From positions 1 to 64,000 of the forward strand of contig JAQGLO010000144.1 of the NCBI GenBank assembly GCA_028292825.1: a DNA stretch of 64,000 nucleotides, read 5' to 3'. This document shows, one piece after another, positions 1-6,389 of this stretch (positions are counted from its first letter, which is position 1; each line of letters starts with the position of its first letter). A model generated the notes under the pieces. That model was not told the DNA's origin. It made no database searches and saw only the letters and a program-made list of their open reading frames with translations. The DNA is from Alphaproteobacteria bacterium. Lineage in GTDB: Bacteria > Pseudomonadota > Alphaproteobacteria > Micropepsales > Micropepsaceae. The translations under genes and the position numbers were made by a program.

Positions 1-71
1 CCCATCACCACCAGGGTAGGGACCAGAAGGCCATAGCCCTTGCCTGCCCTTTGCCCGCGGTCCGCCACCAT
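1..71 (-). CDS. N-terminal fragment of an unidentified, probably membrane, protein
   Basis: A possible gene starts at the ATG at 71 and runs leftward off the window. A purine-rich AAGGGGG ribosome site stands just upstream of the ATG. Only 23 residues are visible: a short basic stretch (ADRGQRAGK) followed by a hydrophobic run (LLVPTLVVMG), as at the start of a single-pass inner-membrane protein. The family cannot be named. A small division protein of the FtsB type is one possibility, but that is a guess. It lies outside the island, so it belongs to the host backbone. Confidence 0.4.
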   Translation of the reverse strand, partial: MVADRGQRAGKGYGLLVPTLVVM

Positions 72-143
72 GCCCCCTTTAACCTTCAACGATTGTTGGG
101 AAATCTCATACCTTGGTGCAACCGAAACCTCAGGGATTGCTGC

Positions 144-172
144 TTGAATCCATTGCCGGAAAAGGCCATAAC
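144..172 (+). promoter_or_regulatory. Candidate sigma-70 promoter of tRNA-Gly
   Basis: TTGAAT at 144-149 and CATAAC at 167-172 are 17 bp apart and each match the housekeeping -35 and -10 consensus at four of six bases. The predicted transcription start is about 8-10 bp before the mature tRNA end. The position fits, but the match is moderate. Confidence 0.35.
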
Positions 173-187
173 CCGCCGTCTTGGATT

Positions 188-262
188 GCGGGCGTAGCTC
201 AGGGGTAGAGCATAACCTTGCCAAGGTTAGGGTCGACGGTTCGAATCCGTTCGCCCGCTCCA
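188..262 (+). tRNA. tRNA-Gly (anticodon GCC)
   Basis: Cloverleaf read by eye. The acceptor strand GCGGGCG pairs with CGCCCGC at 252-258, followed by a T discriminator base and an encoded CCA. The D-arm is GCTC AGGGGTA GAGC. The anticodon loop TTGCCAA gives anticodon GCC, and the T-arm carries the canonical GGTTCGAATCC. It is the insertion site of the genomic island. Its 3' part from position 216 is repeated exactly at 19728-19775, so integration left this copy functional. Confidence 0.95.
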
Positions 263-263
263 A
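216..263 (+). repeat. attL core: 3' half of tRNA-Gly
   Basis: These 48 bp are identical to 19728-19775. They start in the anticodon stem (CCTTGCC) and end just after the CCA. The next base differs, then nine more bases (TTTCTCAAT) match. This is the usual crossover geometry for integrases that use the anticodon-to-T-arm half of a tRNA gene. Confidence 0.9.
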
Positions 264-823
264 GTTTCTCAATTAAATCAGATGGTTGTTGGCGACAGAA
301 ATGTCGTCCAATGCCTTCTGTTTTTTCGGGTAAGCCAGGGGTAAGCATGCGGCGGCATCTGCCCGATGCGCGCCCGGCTATTCGGCCCAGGTTTAGCTAC
401 TACGACACGAACGGTGCTGCGACGGCGAGGGTCGCGGGATGCAAGTTTTCTCCCAATCCCAATGGCGCCCTTAGTAAGCGAATATTGCCATGCCTGAGCT
501 TGCGCTGAATCAGATGTCCGCACCCAAAGTCTTCATCCACCCCGACCGGTGGGGGAATGGGATGTCTGTAATCTTGGCACGATTGTCTCAATCGATTTTA
601 GAATTACTGGTCTTACCCCGCGGGGGGGGTGGCTCTTTTTTGTAAAGGTCATGGCCAATTCAGGGCCTCACACACGATAGGTTTCAAATTTCAAGTGGCG
701 CTATCATATTCGAAAACTGTGATAGCACTCGGGCAGCTCAGGTGTGGCTTGAACACCAAGATCTGCTCTGGTGGAAGCGGCGGTATTAAATTTGTCCGGC
801 TACCCAATCGAAATCTGATGCCA
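264..823. other. Gene-poor left end of the island
   Basis: I find no convincing coding region on either strand in these 560 bases. Short open frames lack ribosome sites and recognisable protein character. The one structured signal is the GGTAAGC pair at 329-346, annotated separately. The stretch probably holds integrase-binding and flanking sequence left after recombination. Confidence 0.5.
329..346 (+). promoter_or_regulatory. Candidate integrase arm-type sites, left end
   Basis: Two direct copies of GGTAAGC at 329-335 and 340-346 have an 11-bp period, about one helical turn. They lie 66 bp inside the attL core. A second pair with the same sequence, orientation and 11-bp period lies at 19581-19598 near the other end. 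In the excised circle they would flank the core on both sides, as arm sites do. The function is inferred from symmetry only. Confidence 0.5.
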
Positions 824-1063
824 CTAATTTGCAAAATTAGCGAATAGATCCAATGTATGTTCGTCGCGTCTAGTCGACAGCCCTTCCCCAATATGAAGGC
901 AAGGGTGTTTGACCCGACCCAGACCCGCCACGCCTTCGAAATGAGCCCAACCACTATTGGGCATGCATACGCTGATAATCTGGGCTCCACAGTGAGGGCA
1001 TTCATGCCGGTAATGCTGCCGCCGATTGTCTTCCAGGCGCCGCAATGCCCAGCTTTCTCGCAC
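824..1063 (-). CDS. Small zinc-ribbon-like protein downstream of sbcC
   Basis: A 79-codon frame starts at GTG 1063, preceded at 10 nt by a strong GGGGGAG site, 66 bases downstream of the sbcC stop on the same strand. The peptide has a CPHC pair, a later C and a KHPCLH element, with a Trp/Phe-rich stretch (GWAHFEG) between them. That spacing could bind one zinc ion. It is compositionally protein-like and too orderly for a random frame. An overlapping ATG two bases upstream opens another frame with no such motifs. I do not recognise a named family. The position suggests co-transcription with sbcD and sbcC. Confidence 0.5.
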   Translation of the reverse strand: MRESWALRRLEDNRRQHYRHECPHCGAQIISVCMPNSGWAHFEGVAGLGRVKHPCLHIGEGLSTRRDEHTLDLFANFAN

Positions 1064-1129
1064 ATTGATTGATCTCCCCCTCGCAAGGTGCCGTGGGTGG
1101 GCGCGCCGCCTAATCCAGCGAAGTAGCAT

Positions 1130-4100
1130 TCAGACCATCCCCCGTGCTTCGACACTGCTGCCAGAAAGATGCTTTCTGACATAAAACCCGTTGGGTATCG
1201 CTTCTTGCACCAGCGGAACGTGCGAGATAAGCCCGACCGCCCTATTCTGGCTGACCAGGGCATTCAGGACTTCCAGAACCTTGTCGAGAGTCCCCGAGCC
1301 GCTTTCGGCATCCAGGCTGCCGAACCCTTCGTCGATGAAGATGGTATCGAGCCTGACCTTGCCGTTCGCACATTCGACAACATCGGCCAGCCCAAGCGCA
1401 AGCGCGAGCGCCGCGATGAAGGTTTCGCCGCCGGAAAGCGTGGTCGTCGGCCGGGCCTTGCCGGTATGGAAGTCGAACACTTCTATCCCGAGGCCACGAC
1501 GTCCACGGCCGCCGCCTTCCAAGTCGCGTTGCATCCGGTAGCGGCTAGTGGTCATGGGACCGAGCCGCAGATTGGCGGCTTCCAACACCTGATCAAACAT
1601 CGCGCCAATGGCGAAGGTCTCAAGATCGAGCCTTTGTGAATTGCTGCCATTGACCATGCCAGCCAGTTCGCGAAGTGGCCCGCAGGCACCTTCCGCGTCA
1701 TCGAGCCTGCGCAGAGTATCCGCGAGGCTGTCGCGGAGCTTCACAAGGTGATCCAGGCGATGCCACGCGGCCGAGCGCAGATCCGTGGCTTCACTCAACT
1801 TTGTCGCGGCATCGGTCCTCCTCGCCGTAACGGCTGGTAGATCGGGGCGAGTCTGCTGCTGGAGGGCCTCGGTGGCGCTGTCTACCGCCTCCCTGGCATT
1901 TTCCAGTTTTCGGCGGTGTTCTTCCACTTTCGCGCGGTCCTGGTCAATGGTCGCGATGAAGGGCTTCAGCGTGAGAAAGTCCTGATCAGATAGTCCGGCC
2001 TGCGCCAGCCGCGCCGCAAGGATTTCGATCGTCTTGCGATGGTGACCCTGCGCGATCGATAGATTATTCTCAGCTGTCTCCCGATCCTTCCGGGCGGTTA
2101 GGGCGGCTTCACGAGTGGTAGCCGCCGCTACTTCGGCTTTCTCCTTCGCGGCCTGCCGCGCGACGAGGGACTGCGCGGCCGTTTCGCGGGCAGCCGCAAG
2201 GGCGTTACCATCACGCAACGCTTCTGGCACGGCGGCGAGCATTTCCTCCAACCGCGCCATTTCCGAGGCGGTGGCCTTTTGCCGCTCCGAAAGATGTTTT
2301 TGTAGCGCCTCCCGCTCCTTCTCAAGACCTTCGGTCTGTTGATGCAACCGTTCAATCTCGGCTTCCGCTTCGGCGATATCGGTGGCCGTTCCTAGACCGA
2401 GGAGCGCCCGGCGTTCCGTTTCGGCGTCGGCTTTAAGCTCCAAGCTGGTCTTGACTGGCGACATGAGACCAGAAATTTTCTCCCCGCGTTCTCGCAGGAT
2501 ACCCTCAGCGCCAGCAACTTTCTGTTCCGCTGCGCGCGAGGCCACATCCGCCTTCTCCCACGTTGCTTTTGCCTCGCGGAACGCCGCCTCACGACCAGCA
2601 TGCTCGATCGCGCCAGTCGCGGGAGTGGGATGTTCGAGTGCCCCGCAGACAGGGCAGGGCTCTCCCGCCTCGAGCTTGGAAGCAAGATGCAATGCCTGCG
2701 CGGCGGAAAGACTCTGTTCAGCGTCCTCGTAGGCCACGCGAGCCTTTACCGCATCGTGATTCGCCGCCTCATGCCTCGATCTCAGCGCTGTGACATCGGC
2801 TATCGCCGCTTGCACGTCCTTTTGCGCCTTTTCATAGGACTCGCTCGCGGCAATCGCTGGATTGATCGTGGCAAGGCGGACTGCGATCTCTTGCCGGCGT
2901 GTTTCCTTTTGATGGGCTAGTTTCAGCCCATCCGATTTTTCGCGGTGCTTAGCCTGCGACCCGGCCAGTTTAAGTCGGGTATCGGCAATTTTTACAGTTG
3001 CCGCGTGTTCCAGCGCCTGAGCTTCGTTCAGCGCTTCCGTGACGCCGGAGGACTTCTCGAGCGTCGATTGATGGCGGTCGAACTCTTCGACCTGCTGGCG
3101 AAGCGCATCTATTTCCCCCATCCTGTCCGCTTCGCATTTCAGCGCATCGGCCGCTGCCTGTTCCTTCGCGCCGGCGCCGTTGGCCGCTTTCTGAGCCTGA
3201 TCGAGCTTTTCGCCAGCTTCGCCGACCGCACGTTTGGCGTCGGTGACGTTGCCCTCGACATCGATCAGGGACCGCGCACATTCCGCTCTCGCAACGCGCT
3301 CAGCAAGCGTGTCCATCTCGCTTTTACCAACCAGCAAGGCGGCGAGTGTCCCGCGAGTGCTTTCGGCCACTTTGAACCGCGCCTCAATCGTCTCGCTCTT
3401 CTGCAACTCTTCTTGTGCAGCGTCGAACGCGACCCGGGCAGCCCGCTCGATTTCCTGCATTGCGGTATGATGCGACTCGGCACTGGTGATCCCACCGGCC
3501 AGCGCGTCGGTACTTTCAAAGCCCTCCACGGTCAGACGCCCCACGCAAACCGCGCGCTCGTCACGAACATCCCGTTCAGCGGCTTCGGCGTCCGCCTTCA
3601 GCCTGGCCATCAGACTGCCGTAAAGCGAGACATCGAACAGCTCACGCAGTATGTCTAGCCGCTCCTTCGTTTTGGCGGAAAGAAAGGTCTCGAACCTACC
3701 CTGGGGCAACAGCACGATCTGCCGGAATTGTTCCGGTCCATAACCAAGAATGTTCGCGACAGCCATGTCGACATCGCGAACCTTTTTCTCGGCTAGGATC
3801 TTGCCGCGATGACCTTCCCTAATGTCATCTAGAGCGAGGCCGGTGGAGTCGAACAGAAATGCTTCATGAGCGCTACGCGTCTCGCCGCCGCCGCGCTGTT
3901 TGGGCCGCATTTGTTCCGGTCGCCGGACGATGGCGAAGCGCTGACCGCCGATGTCGAACACAAATTCGACTTCGGTTTGGGTGCCGGGATCGGCATGGTC
4001 GGAGCGTAAGGATGGCGCCTCCTGGTCGGTTTTAGCGGGTTCACCGAACAACGCGAAAGTTATCGCGCAGAAAATCGTGGACTTTCCTGAGCCCGTCTGA

Positions 4101-4204
4101 CCGTAAATTCCGAACAGCCCCGCATCGACGGCCTCGCGGAAATCGATGACCTCGCGCTCCGGGTAGGGTCCAAAGGCTTGTATTGTGAGCCTGACGGGCT
4201 TCAT
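1130..4204 (-). CDS. sbcC: SbcC-like exonuclease ATPase subunit
   Basis: A 1024-residue SMC/Rad50-type ATPase. It partners SbcD to form a complex that opens and degrades hairpin and protein-blocked DNA ends. Seen in the sequence: an N-terminal Walker A (GQTGSGKST, about residue 36), a Q-loop region, long Ala/Glu/Lys-rich coiled coils, a central zinc hook (CPVCG, about residue 520), and C-terminally the ABC signature LSGGE and Walker B (IFIDEGFG). The length is normal for the family. Its ATG overlaps the sbcD stop by 4 bp, so the pair is translationally coupled. SbcCD is usually a backbone gene pair. Here it lies inside an integrated island, divergent from a restriction-type operon, so a role in defence or in processing foreign DNA is inferred. 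Confidence 0.93.
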   Translation of the reverse strand: MKPVRLTIQAFGPYPEREVIDFREAVDAGLFGIYGQTGSGKSTIFCAITFALFGEPAKTDQEAPSLRSDHADPGTQTEVEFVFDIGGQRFAIVRRPEQMRPKQRGGGETRSAHEAFLFDSTGLALDDIREGHRGKILAEKKVRDVDMAVANILGYGPEQFRQIVLLPQGRFETFLSAKTKERLDILRELFDVSLYGSLMARLKADAEAAERDVRDERAVCVGRLTVEGFESTDALAGGITSAESHHTAMQEIERAARVAFDAAQEELQKSETIEARFKVAESTRGTLAALLVGKSEMDTLAERVARAECARSLIDVEGNVTDAKRAVGEAGEKLDQAQKAANGAGAKEQAAADALKCEADRMGEIDALRQQVEEFDRHQSTLEKSSGVTEALNEAQALEHAATVKIADTRLKLAGSQAKHREKSDGLKLAHQKETRRQEIAVRLATINPAIAASESYEKAQKDVQAAIADVTALRSRHEAANHDAVKARVAYEDAEQSLSAAQALHLASKLEAGEPCPVCGALEHPTPATGAIEHAGREAAFREAKATWEKADVASRAAEQKVAGAEGILRERGEKISGLMSPVKTSLELKADAETERRALLGLGTATDIAEAEAEIERLHQQTEGLEKEREALQKHLSERQKATASEMARLEEMLAAVPEALRDGNALAAARETAAQSLVARQAAKEKAEVAAATTREAALTARKDRETAENNLSIAQGHHRKTIEILAARLAQAGLSDQDFLTLKPFIATIDQDRAKVEEHRRKLENAREAVDSATEALQQQTRPDLPAVTARRTDAATKLSEATDLRSAAWHRLDHLVKLRDSLADTLRRLDDAEGACGPLRELAGMVNGSNSQRLDLETFAIGAMFDQVLEAANLRLGPMTTSRYRMQRDLEGGGRGRRGLGIEVFDFHTGKARPTTTLSGGETFIAALALALGLADVVECANGKVRLDTIFIDEGFGSLDAESGSGTLDKVLEVLNALVSQNRAVGLISHVPLVQEAIPNGFYVRKHLSGSSVEARGMV

Positions 4205-5343
4205 GCCGCATCCCCCTCTTGCTGCATGTCGCCTAGCGCCGAGGCGATGACCCTCGCTTCCGGCTCGCTCATTCGTTGATCCCGCACAAGATCCAGGAAA
4301 TCGTTGATTACATCGGCGGGATCGGCCGCCGCGATGGTTCTTGCTTCCAAGGGCTTGCTTTCGCGGGCCTGCTCATCGCGTGCATAGGTCAGGTCGCAAG
4401 CGCTGGGGAACACGACGCGCAAACGCTTCATAGCGTCGATCACGAGCGTGTCGTCGGTGAGTACGACTTTTATGAAATCTTCCGACGGCGGTGCGAGTAG
4501 AAGTTCGGCATGCCTTCCCCGCAGGACGCGAACGCGGCGCATGGGTTGGAAAGCAATCGTTTCGACCGTCACACGCCCCTCGCCATCGATATCGACCAGG
4601 TTCATGGATTTTGCGGCGTCTGCCTCGTCGAATCCGAAGGCGAGCGGCGATCCCGAATAGCGGATGTGCGAGGCGCCCGCGGACTGTGGCCGGTGCAGGT
4701 GCCCTAGCGCTACATATTGCGCTCCAGCATAAGTCTCAGGCCGGACGGTTTCGATGCCGCCGACCCGAACCAGCGATCGCTCGCTTTCGCTGCCGGCCGC
4801 GCCCACCACAAACGCATGTGAGACGACTACCCAGCGCGCGCCGTCGGGAACATGGCGTCGCGCGGCGGCAAGCTGTGCTGCAAGCACATGCTCTGGGGTC
4901 TGCATCGTCTCGTCTGAGAAACACTCGCGGGCTGCATATTCGTAGGCGAACGGTAGGCCCGAAAAGGCGACAACGCCATGCGCATCGGAAAGAAGAAGGG
5001 GCTTCTCGTCGGCGCTGATCACGCCTCGGATAAGCGCCCGCCGGGTATCGGTCATGATGGACATCGACTCGATCCGATCGCCGGAATCGTGATTGCCAGC
5101 GATCATGATCACTGCAGTTTTTGTGTCCGAGGCGATCCGAGACAGGAAGGTGTTGAACTGCCGGACTGCCGTTGCCGGCGGCGTGGCACGGTCGAAAATG
5201 TCGCCGGCGATCACAAGAGCGTCGACGGCGTGGTCGATTACCGCGCGCCCGATCTGGTCAAGAACCGCATCATGGTCCTGATCCAGCGCTATCCCATTGA
5301 ATTGTCGACCTAAATGAAGGTCTGAGGTGTGAAGAATCTTCAT
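4201..5343 (-). CDS. sbcD: SbcD-like metallophosphoesterase nuclease subunit
   Basis: A 380-residue Mre11/SbcD-type nuclease. The phosphoesterase motifs appear in order near the N-terminus: SDLHLGR (about residue 7), AGDIFD, AGNHDS, then SHAFV and GHLHRPQ, which supply the metal-binding Asp, His and Asn. A C-terminal capping domain follows. It is the first gene of a leftward sbcD-sbcC unit. Only 76 bp separate its start from the divergent WYL-domain gene, so the two units probably share a control region. Family function (Mn-dependent nuclease with SbcC) is established; its role in this island is inferred. Confidence 0.93.
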   Translation of the reverse strand: MKILHTSDLHLGRQFNGIALDQDHDAVLDQIGRAVIDHAVDALVIAGDIFDRATPPATAVRQFNTFLSRIASDTKTAVIMIAGNHDSGDRIESMSIMTDTRRALIRGVISADEKPLLLSDAHGVVAFSGLPFAYEYAARECFSDETMQTPEHVLAAQLAAARRHVPDGARWVVVSHAFVVGAAGSESERSLVRVGGIETVRPETYAGAQYVALGHLHRPQSAGASHIRYSGSPLAFGFDEADAAKSMNLVDIDGEGRVTVETIAFQPMRRVRVLRGRHAELLLAPPSEDFIKVVLTDDTLVIDAMKRLRVVFPSACDLTYARDEQARESKPLEARTIAAADPADVINDFLDLVRDQRMSEPEARVIASALGDMQQEGDAA

Positions 5344-5419
5344 TCGGCACCATACGTATATTTTTTAATCGAGTAATTTCTAGATGGACGAAGCGGGGCG
5401 AGTCAAGTAGGGGTGCGTA
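5344..5419. promoter_or_regulatory. Divergent control region between sbcD and the WYL gene
   Basis: This 76-bp AT-rich gap holds the start regions of both divergent units. It contains the palindrome TACGTA and a T-run near the sbcD side and a TAGGGG-type ribosome site before the WYL gene. WYL regulators in defence islands commonly bind upstream of their own gene, so an operator is likely here. I cannot define an unambiguous long palindrome by eye. Confidence 0.4.
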
Positions 5420-6226
5420 ATGAATTTCGACGAGCTTAAACATGCCCAGCGCGAGCGCCTGATTTTTCTTGATCGCTGCTTGACCTGGCGGGGAATGGCG
5501 AACCGGCGAGATCTGATCGACCGCTTTGAAATTTCAATGGCGCAGGCAGCGCTGGATTTCCGTGTTTATATCGATCTCGCGCATGTCCCACCTATTTATG
5601 ACCGGGTACGTAAGACCTATATCGCCGGGCGCGGGCATCAGCCCTTGGCGCCGTCCAGCCTCACAGAGGCTTTCGATGTGCTGATCGGCGAAGGGGAAAG
5701 CGCGCAGTCTTCCGCGTTGCCACGGCCGGAACGCACGGCTAATCCCGCCGTTATTGCGCGGCTGCATCAGGTAATTCGCTCGGGCAGAAATCTTCATGTT
5801 CGTTACACCTCCATGACGGCCGGCGCCGATGAAGGACAGTGGATCGCGCCTGTCCGCTTCACATCCGATGGCGAAAGCGTCCATCTTCGGGCCTTCAGCT
5901 TCAAGCATGGAGAATATCGGAACTATCTCCCGATCCGGATTGAACCCGATAGCTCTTTTGCGGAAAGGTCGCTGCCCGAACCGCTGCCGCCTGACGATGA
6001 TTGGTATACGCGCGCGATCATTTGGTTACGCCCAAAACCTGAGCTCTCGGAACAGCAGGCTAGGGTGGTCCGGCGAGAATTCGGATTCGAGGGTGAATAT
6101 CTGTGCGTGGAGACCAGGAAGGCTTTAGAGTTCTTTATCGATCGGAGATGGGGCCTCAATGAAAGAGGCGCGCGGCTGGAGCGGGTAAGGACCGTTTATC
6201 AACCGTCGTCATCAGCCGTCTCTTAG
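5420..6226 (+). CDS. WYL-domain transcriptional regulator
   Basis: A 268-residue protein. An N-terminal winged-helix-like region (about residues 1-75, with a ...RRDLIDRFEISMAQAALDFR... type helix pair) precedes a WYL domain (about 105-190), seen as LHVRYTSM, WIAPVRF and VHLRAFSFKHGEYRNYLPIRI-type segments, then a C-terminal WCX-like part. This layout matches the BrxR/CapW-type repressors that control many phage-defence operons by sensing a nucleic-acid ligand. It is the first rightward gene, facing sbcD across 76 bp, and is followed 164 bp later by the SNF2-PLD-Mod-Res operon. Control of both units is inferred from position. Confidence 0.8.
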   Translation: MNFDELKHAQRERLIFLDRCLTWRGMANRRDLIDRFEISMAQAALDFRVYIDLAHVPPIYDRVRKTYIAGRGHQPLAPSSLTEAFDVLIGEGESAQSSALPRPERTANPAVIARLHQVIRSGRNLHVRYTSMTAGADEGQWIAPVRFTSDGESVHLRAFSFKHGEYRNYLPIRIEPDSSFAERSLPEPLPPDDDWYTRAIIWLRPKPELSEQQARVVRREFGFEGEYLCVETRKALEFFIDRRWGLNERGARLERVRTVYQPSSSAVS

Positions 6227-6389
6227 TCCGAAAGCTGGACCGGTTCGACTATTGTGTGCAACCTTAGGGTGGGGACGAACCATCCGGGCAAAGATCGCCA
6301 ACGCCGACTTTGTGCTCTGTCTTGTCTTCATGCGCAGCAGGAGGATGCGATAGCGGCCTTTATCGGTTTGAGGCTTTAGGGGGCGGAGT
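6227..6389 (+). promoter_or_regulatory. Leader region of the SNF2-PLD-Mod-Res operon
   Basis: This 163-bp gap precedes the SNF2 gene and has no coding potential that I can see. It contains an inverted repeat GGTTCG (6242-6247) and CGAACC (6276-6281), centres 34 bp apart, a possible operator for the adjacent WYL regulator. AGGGGG at the right end serves as ribosome site for the TTG start at 6390. Confidence 0.35.

Noticed and set aside
691-1263. 190-codon minus-strand frame overlapping the sbcC end, with an ATG behind a good ribosome site
   Set aside because: Its upstream part is a shifted reading of sbcC, and its downstream peptide lacks the ordered Cys/His pattern of the overlapping GTG frame.
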